64,000 bases of DNA from Kribbella capetownensis (GTDB taxonomy: Bacteria > Actinomycetota > Actinomycetes > Propionibacteriales > Kribbellaceae): positions 868,001 to 932,000 of the forward strand of contig NZ_SJKD01000001.1 in the NCBI RefSeq assembly GCF_004331485.1, in the 5' to 3' direction. Below, one piece after another: positions 18,219 to 27,439 of the stretch; the stretch's first letter is position 1; every line of letters begins with the position of its first letter. The notes beneath the pieces were generated by a model, which was given only the letters and a program-made list of their open reading frames with translations, was not told the DNA's origin and ran no database searches. A program made the translations under genes and the position numbers.

Positions 18219-20516
18219 TCATTGCTGCTTCGCTTGGTGCTTGATCCGGTTGGTCAGTTCGGTCACCTGGTTGAAGACGCTGCGCCGCTCCGACATCAAC
18301 TGCCGGATCTTCCGTTCGGCATGCATCACGGTGGTGTGGTCGCGGCCGCCGAACTGCTGACCGATCTTCGGCAGCGACAGGTCGGTCAGCTCGCGGCACA
18401 GGTACATGGCGATCTGCCGCGCGGTCACCAGCACCCGGCTCCGGCTCGAGCCACACAGGTCGTCGATCGACAGACCGAAGTACGACGCGGTCTGGCCCAT
18501 GATCATGCTGGCCGTCACTTCGGGCTTGCTGCCTTCGGGGATGAGGTCCTTCAGCACGATCTCGGCCAGGCTCAGATCGACCGGTTGCCGGTTCAGGCTG
18601 GCGAACGCGGTGACCCGGATCAGGGCGCCTTCGAGTTCACGGATGTTGGTCTGCACCTTCGACGCGATGAACTCCAGCACCTCCGGCGGCGCGGTCAGCC
18701 GCTCGGTGGCCGCCTTCTTCCGCAGGATCGCGATCCGCGTCTCCAGGTCGGGCGGCTGGATGTCGGTGATCAGGCCCCACTCGAACCGGTTCCGCAGCCG
18801 GTCCTCCAGCGCCTCCAGGCGTTTCGGCGCGCGGTCGGAGCTGATCACGATCTGCTTGTTCGCGTTGTGGAGGGTGTTGAAGGTGTGGAAGAACTCCTCC
18901 TGGGTCTGGATCTTGCCCTCGAGGAACTGGATGTCGTCGATCAGCAGGACGTCGACATCGCGGTACCGGCGCTGGAACTGGGACGCCTTGTCGTCGCGGA
19001 TCGCGTTGATGAAGTCGTTGGTGAACTCTTCGCTCGACACGTACCGGACGCGGGCGCCGGTGTAGAGGCTGCGGACGTAGTGGCCGATCGCGTGCAGCAG
19101 GTGGGTCTTGCCCAGACCGGAGTCGCCGTAGATCAGCTGCGGGTTGTACGCCTTGCCCGGGGCCTCGGCGACGGCGACCGCGGCCGCGTGCGCGAACCGG
19201 TTCGAGCTGCCGATGACGAAGGTCTCGAAGGTGTACTTCGGGTTGAGTCGCGCCTCACCCTGTGCCTCGGTGGCCGGCTGGGGCATCCCGTTCGGCGGTG
19301 GGGCGACCGATCCGAGCTGGTGACCGAACGGCTGCTGCCGCGGCGCGGGACCGCGGGGCTGCTCGTAGTGCTGCGGCGCCGGCTCCTGCCGCTGCGGCGG
19401 GCTGAACTGTGGCGCGTTGTTGTCCGGTTGGCTCAGCGCGGACTGGATCGTCGGCTGGTACGCACCGTCGGTCCGCAGCGGCTCGCGGACGACGGGCTGC
19501 GGTGGCGCCTGCGGTTCGCGCAGTTCCGGGTCGAGCGACGGGTCGACCGTCACGGCGATCCGGATGTCGCGGCCGAAGCTCTCCGACAGGATCCGCTCGA
19601 GGTCCGGGCGCAGCCGGGTCTCCAGCTGGCCGCGGGTGAAGTCGTCGGGAACCGCGACGATGGCGGTGCTCTCGTGCAGCGTCACCGGGCGGGAGTTGGT
19701 CAGCCAGGCACGCTGGTTCGGCGGGAGACCCGCGAGGACCCGGGTCCAGGCATCACCGAGGTCCGTCACCGGACCGGGTCCTTCGGCTCGAGGCTCGGCA
19801 ACCCGAGGACCACCGATCTGCGGCTCGGGCGCCCGAACCTCAGCAGCGCCGCTCTCATTGTTCGCACGCCCATCACCCTCGTTCCGCACCGGTCCTGCTC
19901 CGTCCCCGTACACGGGGCGATCGTTTCCTGGCGGTTCAGCCGGCCCTCGTTCACCGGTCCAGTTGTTGCTGGTCTCACCGGAGTACCTGAGATTGCCGAC
20001 CACCGGTGCGGCACCGAAGTACGCCGTACCCGCCGGCGGCTCGGGGCTGGGCACCGGCGTCGGCGTCGGCTCCGGGCCGGTCGGCAGATCGGTGGCTGCT
20101 CGCTCCAGCTCGGAGCGGTAGCCGTACCCCTGGTACCGCGGGCGGTAGCCGGACTCGGGGGTCTCGGGGAGGGGAATGGGAAGAGAGGGGCTGAGGTGGT
20201 CGGCCGGATCGGTCCGCGGCGCCGGCTCCGGTGCGGGCGGGATCTCGGACCGGAAGTCCACCGCCGGTTCCGGTCGTAGATCCTGTCTGCCGTCGCCGGT
20301 GTATTCCACCTCTGTGAATTCCGCACTGGCGGAATGGTCCTCGACCACGCGTTGCTCCCCGAATCCATCGCTGCGGTGGCCGGCGCGTTCCGGGCTGGAC
20401 CCGTTCGGCGCGACCGTTAGACCCGACACCCGTGCAGCCGGTGCGTCGCCCGTTCCGGCTCGGCGCGGTTGCCGTTGTCCGCAGTCGGGCGCCGTACTTT
20501 CCACACGGTTGTCCAC
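18219..20516 (-). CDS. dnaA: Chromosomal replication initiator protein DnaA
   Basis: Domain I begins near residue 253 ([20 protein letters not shown]). A proline/glutamine-rich linker runs to about 420. The AAA domain has Walker [12 protein letters not shown] (464-474) and Walker B LLIDDIQF (524-531), and domain IV carries the DnaA-box reader [11 protein letters not shown] (723-733). The open frame from GTG 20516 gives 765 residues, with about 250 low-complexity residues before domain I. A GTG at 19769, preceded by AAGGA, would give a 516-residue DnaA of normal size. The N-terminal 60 codons have lower third-position GC than the rest, and the 20516 start lies inside a DnaA box, so the true start is uncertain. 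Confidence 0.95.
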   Translation of the reverse strand: MDNRVESTAPDCGQRQPRRAGTGDAPAARVSGLTVAPNGSSPERAGHRSDGFGEQRVVEDHSASAEFTEVEYTGDGRQDLRPEPAVDFRSEIPPAPEPAPRTDPADHLSPSLPIPLPETPESGYRPRYQGYGYRSELERAATDLPTGPEPTPTPVPSPEPPAGTAYFGAAPVVGNLRYSGETSNNWTGERGPAEPPGNDRPVYGDGAGPVRNEGDGRANNESGAAEVRAPEPQIGGPRVAEPRAEGPGPVTDLGDAWTRVLAGLPPNQRAWLTNSRPVTLHESTAIVAVPDDFTRGQLETRLRPDLERILSESFGRDIRIAVTVDPSLDPELREPQAPPQPVVREPLRTDGAYQPTIQSALSQPDNNAPQFSPPQRQEPAPQHYEQPRGPAPRQQPFGHQLGSVAPPPNGMPQPATEAQGEARLNPKYTFETFVIGSSNRFAHAAAVAVAEAPGKAYNPQLIYGDSGLGKTHLLHAIGHYVRSLYTGARVRYVSSEEFTNDFINAIRDDKASQFQRRYRDVDVLLIDDIQFLEGKIQTQEEFFHTFNTLHNANKQIVISSDRAPKRLEALEDRLRNRFEWGLITDIQPPDLETRIAILRKKAATERLTAPPEVLEFIASKVQTNIRELEGALIRVTAFASLNRQPVDLSLAEIVLKDLIPEGSKPEVTASMIMGQTASYFGLSIDDLCGSSRSRVLVTARQIAMYLCRELTDLSLPKIGQQFGGRDHTTVMHAERKIRQLMSERRSVFNQVTELTNRIKHQAKQQ
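20318..20335. repeat. Small inverted repeat within the 5' part of the long dnaA frame
   Basis: ATTCCGC (20318-20324) and GCGGAAT (20329-20335) form a perfect 7-bp dyad with a 4-base spacer. If dnaA starts downstream of it, this would be a leader hairpin or operator; if the long frame is used it is coding. Confidence 0.4.
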
Positions 20517-20819
20517 AACTGTGAACGACGCGTGGAGCAGGTTGGTTACCGATCGCGGGGTGTGGGACCTCTGGTGTGAGGGGGAGACGCTAACAAGTCT
20601 GCCCAGCCTGCTTCAAGCCGTCATCCACAGGCTATGAACAGCAATTTGGGGGAAACGTCCGGCGTGTCGGGTGGACGCCGGAGCGTAGTCGTGTTGAGGA
20701 GATTGCGGTCGGTGACCATCCTGACCACTGTGTGACGATCCGTTGACCGCTCGTGTGCCCACTATTCTGTCCACAGGCCTGTGGATAAGTATGGGGACGG
20801 CTGGTTTGACCTGTCCACA
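20475..20819. promoter_or_regulatory. DnaA-box cluster between dnaA and rpmH
   Basis: Perfect boxes are TTGTCCACA (20509-20517) and TGTGGATAA (20780-20788). Boxes with one mismatch are TTGTCCGCA (20475-20483), TCATCCACA (20621-20629), CTGTCCACA (20767-20775) and CTGTCCACA (20811-20819); CTTTCCACA (20497-20505) is weaker. The pair at 20767-20788 is inverted around GGCC. The cluster could serve autoregulation of dnaA, control of rpmH, or form a second half of a bipartite origin. The rest of the 20517-20987 gap has no gene. Confidence 0.75.
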
Positions 20820-20987
20820 GGCGGCCACGTACCGTTGATCAGTCGGTGTTGAACCGGCCCTTTTGTGCTGCGCTCCCTGCTGGACCACACTGGTTCCTGA
20901 AGTGGCGTGTGTGCAGGACTGCACCAGCGGCAGATCTATCAGTGGGTCTGTCGATCATTGTGATCTCGAGTAACCGGAGTCATTCCA

Positions 20988-21125
20988 GTGAGCAAGCGGA
21001 CGTTCCAGCCGAACAACCGTCGCCGGCACAAGAAGCACGGCTTCCGTCTTCGGATGCGTACCCGTGCCGGGCGCGCGATCATCGCCGCCCGCCGTGGCAA
21101 GGGTCGTCAGCGCCTCGCGGCCTGA
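20988..21125 (+). CDS. rpmH: 50S ribosomal protein L34
   Basis: The 45-residue protein reads [20 protein letters not shown] and then [20 protein letters not shown], the diagnostic L34 sequence. It is a component of the large ribosomal subunit. GTG 20988 is the start; CCGGAG lies 8 to 13 bases upstream. It is followed by rnpA 27 bp later, the classic rpmH-rnpA pair. Confidence 0.97.
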   Translation: MSKRTFQPNNRRRHKKHGFRLRMRTRAGRAIIAARRGKGRQRLAA

Positions 21126-21151
21126 CCGACCTCATCGACGGTGACCACCTC

Positions 21152-21511
21152 GTGTTGCCCGCGTCGAACCGGTTACGCCGGTCCGACGACTTCAGCCGCG
21201 CCGTCCGATCGGGACGGCGGGCCGGGCGGCGTGCGGTGGTCCTCCATCTGTTGGTGCGGGACGACCGGGCGGACGACGCTCAGGCCGCGCCCGCTCGCGT
21301 CGGATTCGTGGTGAACAAGGCGGTGGGCAACGCGGTTCTGCGGAACCGGGTCCACCGCCGTCTGCGTGCTGTCCTGACCACGCGGCTCCCTGATCTACCG
21401 GCCGGCAGCCTGACGGTCGTCCGCGCCCTTCCGTCGTCCGCTTCGGCGTCGTACGACGAACTGGCCGCGGACGTCGACGGTGCGCTGCGGCGGATCCTGG
21501 ACCCACGATGA
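21152..21511 (+). CDS. rnpA: Ribonuclease P protein component
   Basis: The 119-residue basic protein starts [20 protein letters not shown] and carries [20 protein letters not shown] followed by RRLRAVL, the RNR signature that contacts RNase P RNA. It supports 5' maturation of tRNA. GTG 21152 matches the usual N-terminus; no strong ribosome binding site is seen, so coupling to rpmH is likely. The stop overlaps the yidD start (ATGA). Confidence 0.95.
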   Translation: MLPASNRLRRSDDFSRAVRSGRRAGRRAVVLHLLVRDDRADDAQAAPARVGFVVNKAVGNAVLRNRVHRRLRAVLTTRLPDLPAGSLTVVRALPSSASASYDELAADVDGALRRILDPR

Positions 21512-21819
21512 GGATCAATCCCGTGAAGAGCGGGATCATCGGTTTTCTGAAGTTGTACCGACTGACCATCAGCCTGCTGTACGGGCAGGTGTGCAGGTTC
21601 TACCCGAGTTGTTCGGCGTACGCCCTGGAGGCGGTCGAACGCCACGGTGCGGTGCGCGGTTGCTGGCTGGCGGCGAGGAGACTCGTGCGCTGCCACCCGT
21701 GGAACCCCGGCGGCTACGACCCCGTTCCACCCAAAGATGTCGACCAGCGCGGAGAGTCGATCTCCGCCAACCAGCCCGGACCGTCCACCGACGCCGGGCC
21801 TGTGCAGCGAGGTGCTTGA
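21508..21819 (+). CDS. yidD: Membrane protein insertion efficiency factor YidD
   Basis: The 103-residue product has the YidD core [40 protein letters not shown] and [14 protein letters not shown] with the three conserved cysteines. It is an amphipathic peripheral protein that assists YidC. The last 25 residues form a non-conserved hydrophilic tail. It overlaps rnpA by 4 bases and yidC begins directly at its stop. Confidence 0.95.
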   Translation: MRINPVKSGIIGFLKLYRLTISLLYGQVCRFYPSCSAYALEAVERHGAVRGCWLAARRLVRCHPWNPGGYDPVPPKDVDQRGESISANQPGPSTDAGPVQRGA

Positions 21820-23055
21820 GTGACTCTTCTGGCCATCCCCGAACTCGCGTTGTGGGACGGGATCGTAGACCTGTTCAACGCCGTCATGACGCCGCTCTAC
21901 TGGGCCGTCTCGGCGTTGCTCGTCGGCTGGCACTGGGTGTGGAGCCAGGTGCTCGATCCCAACGGGGGCTGGGCCTGGGCGTTGTCGATCGCCGGCCTGA
22001 CCATCGTCATCCGCACCCTGCTGATCCCGCTGTTCGTCCGGCAGATCCGCTCCAGCCGGAACATGCAGCTGCTGCAGCCGAAGATGAAGGAGCTGCAGAA
22101 GAAGTACGGCCACGACCGGGAGAAGCTCGGTCAGGAAATGATGAAGCTGTACAAGGAGACCGGGACGAACCCGTTCTCCTCGTGCCTGCCGCTGCTGCTG
22201 CAGTCGCCGATCTTCCTGGCCCTGTTCCGGGTGCTGGACTACGCGGCCAACGGCAAGGCTCACAGCAAGATCATGGAGCCGTACGTCGAGTCGCTGCAGC
22301 ACGCCAAGATCTTCGGCGCGGAGATCTCGCAGACCTTCCTGAAGGCGAGCGGTCCGGGCGAGAACAACGTCAAGATCGTCGCGATCGTGCTGATCATCCT
22401 GATGACCGCGACGATGTTCACCACGCAGCTGCAGCTGATGCGCAAGAACATGCCGAAGGAAGCCCTGACCGGCCAGGCCGCGCAGATGCAGAAGATCATG
22501 CTGTACGTCTTCCCGGTCTTCTTCCTGATCGGTGGCTTCAACTTCCCGATCGGTGTGCTGATCTACTGGTTCGTCTCCAACGTGTGGACGATGGGTCAGC
22601 AGTTCTACGTGATCCGCCGCAACCCGGCTCCGGGCACCCCGGCGTACGACGCGATGGAAGCCCGCAAGCGCGAGCACAACCTGCGCGCGGGCAAGCCGGC
22701 CGACGAGGGCCTGGCGTCCGCCGACGGTACGACGACGGAGCCCGGTTCGGACCGGCGTCCGGCACAGCGGCAGCAGCCGAAGCGGCAGTCGCGCAGCGAC
22801 CGCAGGGGCGGCGCTCCCGCGAGCGGTGCCTCGGACTCCGGTGCCTCGGACTCCGGCGCTTCGGCTGAAGGTGCGAAGGCCGCCAGTAACGGGCAGGCGT
22901 CGAACACGCAGCCGAACGCGGCGAAGAAGACTCAGGCCGGTGCTGCCAAGAAGCAGCCGGCCGGCAAGAAGAGGACGGCGGCCAAGCGCCAGCCGGCGGC
23001 GAAGTCGGCCGCCCAGAAGAAGGCGGCGCAGAAGAAGTCCGGCGGATCACGCTGA
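21820..23055 (+). CDS. yidC: Membrane protein insertase YidC/Oxa1
   Basis: The 411-residue protein contains the Oxa1 core: GWAWALSIAGLTIVIRTLLI with the hydrophilic-groove arginine, QPKMKELQKKYGHDREKLGQ, PFSSCLPLLLQSPIFLALFR, then MLYVFPVFFLIGGFNFPIGV. It inserts membrane proteins alone or with SecYEG. Residues from about 285 form a long tail with Gly-Ala-Ser-Asp repeats followed by a Lys/Ala-rich basic segment that may bind ribosomes. GTG 21820 follows the yidD stop without a gap. Confidence 0.96.
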   Translation: MTLLAIPELALWDGIVDLFNAVMTPLYWAVSALLVGWHWVWSQVLDPNGGWAWALSIAGLTIVIRTLLIPLFVRQIRSSRNMQLLQPKMKELQKKYGHDREKLGQEMMKLYKETGTNPFSSCLPLLLQSPIFLALFRVLDYAANGKAHSKIMEPYVESLQHAKIFGAEISQTFLKASGPGENNVKIVAIVLIILMTATMFTTQLQLMRKNMPKEALTGQAAQMQKIMLYVFPVFFLIGGFNFPIGVLIYWFVSNVWTMGQQFYVIRRNPAPGTPAYDAMEARKREHNLRAGKPADEGLASADGTTTEPGSDRRPAQRQQPKRQSRSDRRGGAPASGASDSGASDSGASAEGAKAASNGQASNTQPNAAKKTQAGAAKKQPAGKKRTAAKRQPAAKSAAQKKAAQKKSGGSR

Positions 23056-23137
23056 CCTGCCTGCGCTGATTCCTCTTCCTGCTTGTGTATGACCTGGGTC
23101 CCCGTGGGGCGGATCTCGACATTGTGAAGGAGTGGCC

Positions 23138-23656
23138 GTGAGCGACGGCATGCAGAACAACGAGGCGACAGAGGAGTCCACCGACTCCGCTGCCGATCGT
23201 CTGAAGGCACTCGAGGCGGAGAGCGACATCGCCGCCGACTACCTCGAGGAGTTGCTGGACATCGCCGATCTCGACGGTGACATCGACATGGACATCGACG
23301 GCGACCGCGCCGCGGTCTCGATCGTCGGTGCGGAGCTGAACAACCTCGTCGGCGAGAACGGCAAGGTGCTCGAGGCGCTGCAGGAGCTCACCCGGCTGGC
23401 CGTGTATCGAGAGACCGGTGAGCGGTCGCGGCTGATGCTGGACGTGTCGAACTACCGCGCGAACCGGAAGGCCGAACTGGAGGAGGTCGGCCGGAAGGCC
23501 GTCGAAGAGGCGAAGGCGACCGGGACCCCGGTGCGGCTGGACCCGATGACGCCGTTCGAGCGCAAGGTCATCCACGACGTGGTGGCCGCCGCCGGCCTGA
23601 CCAGCGAGTCCGAGGGCGAGGAGCCGCGCCGCCGCGTCGTCGTCCAGCCGTCGTGA
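23138..23656 (+). CDS. jag: Jag/KhpB RNA-binding protein (KH and R3H domains)
   Basis: After an acidic Asp/Glu-rich N-terminus there is a KH domain (VSIVGAELNNLVGENGKVLE with the GxNG-type loop, then ALQELTRLAVYRETGE) and an R3H domain (PVRLDPMTPFERKVIHDVVA). Jag/KhpB proteins bind RNA and influence division and envelope synthesis; they follow yidC in most Gram-positives. GAAGGAG ends at 23131, so GTG 23138 has a better spacing than the GTG at 23132. Confidence 0.92.
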   Translation: MSDGMQNNEATEESTDSAADRLKALEAESDIAADYLEELLDIADLDGDIDMDIDGDRAAVSIVGAELNNLVGENGKVLEALQELTRLAVYRETGERSRLMLDVSNYRANRKAELEEVGRKAVEEAKATGTPVRLDPMTPFERKVIHDVVAAAGLTSESEGEEPRRRVVVQPS

Positions 23657-23683
23657 TCCGATGACCGCCGGACGTGTGACCTT

Positions 23684-24355
23684 GTGACCGAACCTGTTTC
23701 ACGTGAAACGCCGCCGCTCGTGGAGAAGCTGTATCCACGGGCGGCGGTGCGGCTTGCGGCGTACGCCGAACTGCTGGCCACCGAGGGGACTCTCCGCGGG
23801 CTGATCGGCCCACGCGAGGTCCCGCGACTGTGGGATCGCCATCTTCTGAACTGCGCGGTCCTCGAGCGATTGATCCCCGAGGAGTCGACAGTCGCCGACA
23901 TCGGCACCGGCGCCGGCCTGCCGGGAATCGTCCTCGCTCTTGTTCGTCCGGACCTGCACGTGTCGCTCGTCGAGCCGTTGCTCCGGCGCACCACGTTCCT
24001 CCAGGAGGCGGTCGAATCCCTCGGGCTCGACAACGCCACCGTGGTCCGGGCACGGGCCGAAGAACTCCCGCCGGCGTCGTACGACGTGGTGACTTCCCGC
24101 GCCGTCGCCCCTTTGGGCAAACTGGCCGGGTGGTGCCTGCCACTGTGCGTCGAAGGGGGGCTGATGCTGGCGATGAAGGGCGCGTCCGTCGAGGAGGAAT
24201 TGGACGCCTCCGAACGCGAACTCGAAGCCCTCGGAGCCGAGCTCTGGCACATTCACCAACTCGGCGTCGATGAACTGGCCCGGCCGACGACAGTCGTGAG
24301 TATTGTGGCCGGACGTGCTGCAGGGGGATCCCGGCACGGAAGACGCGGGAGGTGA
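23684..24355 (+). CDS. rsmG: 16S rRNA (guanine527-N7)-methyltransferase RsmG
   Basis: The 223-residue protein has the GidB core: [23 protein letters not shown] motif [21 protein letters not shown], and [17 protein letters not shown]. It methylates G527 of 16S rRNA; loss causes low-level streptomycin resistance in other bacteria. The GTG start is followed after 11 bases by a parS site that encodes VSRET. It overlaps the parA start by 4 bases. Confidence 0.95.
   Translation: MTEPVSRETPPLVEKLYPRAAVRLAAYAELLATEGTLRGLIGPREVPRLWDRHLLNCAVLERLIPEESTVADIGTGAGLPGIVLALVRPDLHVSLVEPLLRRTTFLQEAVESLGLDNATVVRARAEELPPASYDVVTSRAVAPLGKLAGWCLPLCVEGGLMLAMKGASVEEELDASERELEALGAELWHIHQLGVDELARPTTVVSIVAGRAAGGSRHGRRGR
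23695..23710. promoter_or_regulatory. parS: parS site 1 (15 of 16 match)
   Basis: TGTTTCACGTGAAACG differs from the bacterial parS consensus only in the last base. It lies inside the first codons of rsmG. Confidence 0.92.
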
Positions 24356-25755
24356 GTGGGTTGGTGAGTCGTGCCCTCGGATGGCCCGAGAAGAGCACCG
24401 GGGAAGCCAAGAGTTCCCAGGCGATCGGCTGGCCCGCACAACCCGCTTCCAACTCCCAACTGCTGACCGCGGACCCCGAGCCGGCGAGGGACGACTACCT
24501 GCCGCCGATCGACAGTTCTGCTCTCCGGTCGGTCGCCGCGACCGGCCTCGACCAAGCATCGGCTCCTGCCGAGACTCCCGTTTCACAGGAAACCGCGGAG
24601 CCAGGAGATGATGGTGTTTCTCGTGAAACGGCATCGCTGGTGGATGCCGACGACGACCTCTCCGAGTCTCCACCGCCTGTGGATGACGACCGCATGAAAC
24701 TGCCTCCGCAGACGGGGATTCGTCCACAGAAGCCTGTGGATGAACCTGGGGGCAGACCCGCCCCGACCCCTACCGACATCCTCTTCGGGCCAAGTCCCGC
24801 ACCTATTGGAATGGGCGCCATGACTGCCGCACAGATCGCCGCGCGGGCCACGTCGGACGAGCTTCAGCGACGACTTCTCGAGACTCCGATCGCCGCCGCC
24901 ACCGAACGGACCCTGCTGGTGAATGAAGGACGCACTATGGGCCGCGAGTTCCCGCTGCCTGCCGAGACCCGGGTCTTCGTCGTCGCCAACCAGAAGGGTG
25001 GCGTCGGCAAGACCACGACGACCGTGAACGTCGCCGCCGGCCTCGCGTTGTACGGCGCGCGGATCCTGGTCATCGACCTCGACCCCCAGGGCAACGCGTC
25101 GACGGCCCTGGGCATCGACCACTCCGAAGGCACCCCGGGTGTCTACGAGGCGGTCATCGAGGGCGAGTCGCTGGGTAAGCTGCTCCAGCCGTGCGCCGAG
25201 CACCCCGGGATCATGGTGATCCCGGCAACCATCGACCTGGCCGGCGCCGAGATCGAACTCGTCAGCATCGTGGCCCGAGAGAGCCGGCTGAAGCGCGCCC
25301 TCGACGCGCACCTGGCCGAGACCGAGGCCGCGGGCGAGAAGTACGACTACGTCTTCATCGACTGCCCGCCGTCGCTCGGCCTGCTGACGGTGAACGCGCT
25401 GACCGCCGCCCGCGAGGTGCTGGTCCCGATCCAGAGCGAGTACTACGCGCTCGAGGGCCTGTCCCAGCTCCTCCGCCACATCGACATGGTGAAGTCGCAC
25501 CTGAACCCAGGCCTCGACGTCTCCACGATCCTGCTCACGATGTACGACGCCCGGACCAAGCTGGCCGGTGAGGTCGCGGCCGAGGTCCGTGGCCACTTCC
25601 GTGACGCCGTACTGCGGACCGCCGTACCGCGATCGGTCCGGATCTCCGAGGCACCGAGCCACGGGCAGACCGTCCTCGCGTACGACCCGGCGTCCGCCGG
25701 AGCGCTCTCCTACTTGGAGGCCTCCCGTGAGATCGCCATGCGCAACAACACCTGA
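24352..25755 (+). CDS. parA: Chromosome partitioning ATPase ParA (Soj)
   Basis: The deviant Walker A motif KGGVGKTTT lies at about residues 215-223, followed by [19 protein letters not shown] and the [18 protein letters not shown] strand. The ATPase drives segregation of ParB-parS complexes. About 200 disordered residues precede the domain, longer than in most relatives. They include two VSRET/VSQET motifs encoded by a parS and a parS-like sequence. GTG 24352, TTG 24361 or GTG 24364 could all be starts; GGGAGG at 24346 favours the later ones. A conserved-length start near 24811 is also possible. Confidence 0.94.
   Translation: MSGLVSRALGWPEKSTGEAKSSQAIGWPAQPASNSQLLTADPEPARDDYLPPIDSSALRSVAATGLDQASAPAETPVSQETAEPGDDGVSRETASLVDADDDLSESPPPVDDDRMKLPPQTGIRPQKPVDEPGGRPAPTPTDILFGPSPAPIGMGAMTAAQIAARATSDELQRRLLETPIAAATERTLLVNEGRTMGREFPLPAETRVFVVANQKGGVGKTTTTVNVAAGLALYGARILVIDLDPQGNASTALGIDHSEGTPGVYEAVIEGESLGKLLQPCAEHPGIMVIPATIDLAGAEIELVSIVARESRLKRALDAHLAETEAAGEKYDYVFIDCPPSLGLLTVNALTAAREVLVPIQSEYYALEGLSQLLRHIDMVKSHLNPGLDVSTILLTMYDARTKLAGEVAAEVRGHFRDAVLRTAVPRSVRISEAPSHGQTVLAYDPASAGALSYLEASREIAMRNNT
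24579..24594. promoter_or_regulatory. Degenerate parS-like sequence (12 of 16)
   Basis: CGTTTCACAGGAAACC keeps both half-site cores but has a broken centre. It lies in the 5' part of parA, 36 bp from a better site. Confidence 0.4.
24615..24630. promoter_or_regulatory. parS: parS site 2 (14 of 16)
   Basis: TGTTTCTCGTGAAACG differs from consensus at positions 7 and 16. It is coding, giving VSRET in ParA. Confidence 0.75.
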
Positions 25756-25830
25756 TCCATCCACGGCCCTGGCCCGCCCGGCGTACTGGGACACCGGTTA
25801 CGGTTGCTCCAGCAGGATTCCTGGGCGGGC

Positions 25831-25846
25831 TGTTTCACGTGAAACG
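25831..25846. promoter_or_regulatory. parS: parS site 3 (15 of 16)
   Basis: TGTTTCACGTGAAACG sits in the gap between parA and parB, 54 bp before the parB start, where ParB binding could also affect parB transcription. Confidence 0.92.
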
Positions 25847-25899
25847 GTGCTCGGTAGGACAGCAGGACATCAGCAGGTTGTCGAACTCGAGGGAGCGCG

Positions 25900-26856
25900 A
25901 TGAACACCCGACTCGGACGCGGACTTGGTGCGCTGATCCCCAGCACGCCTGCTCCTGGGAGCACCGCCACCCTCGGCAGCAAGTCCAGTTCGATTCCGGG
26001 AGCGCCGCCGGTCGTACGGCATGAGTCGGAGCTCGCGGCGGTGCCGGGTGCGGAGTTCGCCGAGATCGAAGTCTCGAAGATCACCCCGAACCCGAAGCAG
26101 CCGCGCAGCGTCTTCGACGAGGAGGCGATGGAGGAGCTGGTCCACTCGGTGAAGGAGATCGGGCTGCTGCAGCCGATCGTCGTCCGCCGGCTTGAGCACG
26201 ACAAGTACGAGCTGGTGATGGGCGAGCGCCGCTGGCGCGCGACCCAGGAGGCGGGCCTCGCCACGATCCCGGCCATCGTCCGCGACACCTCGGACGACGT
26301 GATGCTCCGGGACGCGCTGCTGGAGAACCTGCACCGGAGCCAGCTGAATCCGCTCGAGGAAGCAGCGGCGTACCAGCAGATGCTCGACGACTTCGGCTGC
26401 ACCCAGGAAGTCCTCGCCACCCGCATCGGTCGCTCCCGCCCGCAGATCTCGAACACGCTGCGGCTGCTGAAACTCCCGGCCGGCGTACAGCGCCGCGTAG
26501 CCGCCGGCGTCCTGTCCGCCGGTCACGCCCGAGCGCTGCTCGGCCTCCCCAGCGGCGACGCCATCGAGCGTCTCGCCCAACGCATCGTCGCCGAAGGCCT
26601 CTCCGTCCGCACCGTCGAAGAGATCGTCGCCCTGGGCGACATGAACGCCGACGACGCCACCCCCACCCAACGCCGCCGCAACAAGCCAGTCGCTCCCCGC
26701 CTAGTCGATCTGGCCGACCGCCTCTCCGACCGCTTCGAAACCCGCGTCAAGGTCGACCTCGGCAAAACCAAAGGCAAAATCACCGTAGAGTTCGCGTCCC
26801 TGGACGACCTGGAACGCATAGTCACCCTCATGGACCCCAACAAACCCACCCCGTAG
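25900..26856 (+). CDS. parB: Chromosome partitioning protein ParB (Spo0J)
   Basis: The 318-residue protein starts [16 protein letters not shown] as usual. The CTP-binding/hydrolysis box is [15 protein letters not shown] (GERR at about 108-111), followed by [20 protein letters not shown], the parS-reading HTH ([20 protein letters not shown]) and a C-terminal dimerisation domain. It nucleates on parS and spreads as a CTP-dependent clamp. ATG 25900 has GGGAG upstream. Six parS or parS-like sequences lie within 3 kb. Confidence 0.96.
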   Translation: MNTRLGRGLGALIPSTPAPGSTATLGSKSSSIPGAPPVVRHESELAAVPGAEFAEIEVSKITPNPKQPRSVFDEEAMEELVHSVKEIGLLQPIVVRRLEHDKYELVMGERRWRATQEAGLATIPAIVRDTSDDVMLRDALLENLHRSQLNPLEEAAAYQQMLDDFGCTQEVLATRIGRSRPQISNTLRLLKLPAGVQRRVAAGVLSAGHARALLGLPSGDAIERLAQRIVAEGLSVRTVEEIVALGDMNADDATPTQRRRNKPVAPRLVDLADRLSDRFETRVKVDLGKTKGKITVEFASLDDLERIVTLMDPNKPTP

Positions 26857-27339
26857 ATCAGAGGGGCAACATCCCGCCCTCACGGCCAACACCAGGCCGC
26901 GGGTCCACCACGCCGCAGGTCGAACCGCCAGCCAGCCACCTTCGAGGCCAGCACCACTGAGCGGCGACCACCTCGCGAGCACCACCACACCTGGCGGGCA
27001 TGGCCAGCACCGTCGCGGCCAACACCCAGCTATCGCTGACCGCCTCCGCGACAACCTCGTCCGCGCATACAACGCGCAGCCGCCCGCAATGCCTCCTCGC
27101 CACGCGAGGACTGCCCATGAGCACCGCCCGACAGTCACGCAAGTACCTCGGCGCACAACGCGATCACTCAACCCGCGTAACCCACCAGCGATCGCGCCGC
27201 CCACGCTCCGAGCGACCCCAACGCGCCCCCCGGGCGCGTACCCCGTCATCGCCGCGCGTCCTGTGCCAGCAACTGCTCAGCGGCAAGACCTCCACCCGCG
27301 GAGGCCCGCCGATCAGATGGGTCTCGTCAGCCTCCGGAT

Positions 27340-27439
27340 GTACCGAACGACAGGAGGTAGTCGCTCAAACCCAGCCCAGCGTGGCGCCCGGGAGTGGGCC
27401 CGGCTGCAAGCCGAGGGACTACCTCCTGTCCTTCGGTAC
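27340..27439. repeat. Long inverted repeat, 23-base arms with one mismatch
   Basis: The arms are 27340-27362 (starting GTACCGAACGACAGGAGG) and 27417-27439 (ending CCTTCGGTAC); 22 of 23 bases pair. The 54-base interior can form smaller hairpins, including CGGCT-GCA-AGCCG. The structure is too large for a simple terminator and has no U-tract. A structured RNA or a DNA cruciform/boundary element is possible. Confidence 0.7.

Noticed and set aside
17862..20279. An 805-codon plus-strand frame through the dnaA region
   Set aside because: It runs across the probable oriC and antisense to DnaA domains III and IV, without any recognisable domain.
26701..27249. Minus-strand frame overlapping the parB 3' end
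   Set aside because: It begins in non-coding sequence, overlaps parB antisense and has no similarity to known protein patterns.
27340..27439. Interpretation of the long inverted repeat as an insertion-sequence end or CRISPR unit
   Set aside because: There is no transposase nearby, no target-site duplication that I can see, and no regular repeat-spacer pattern.
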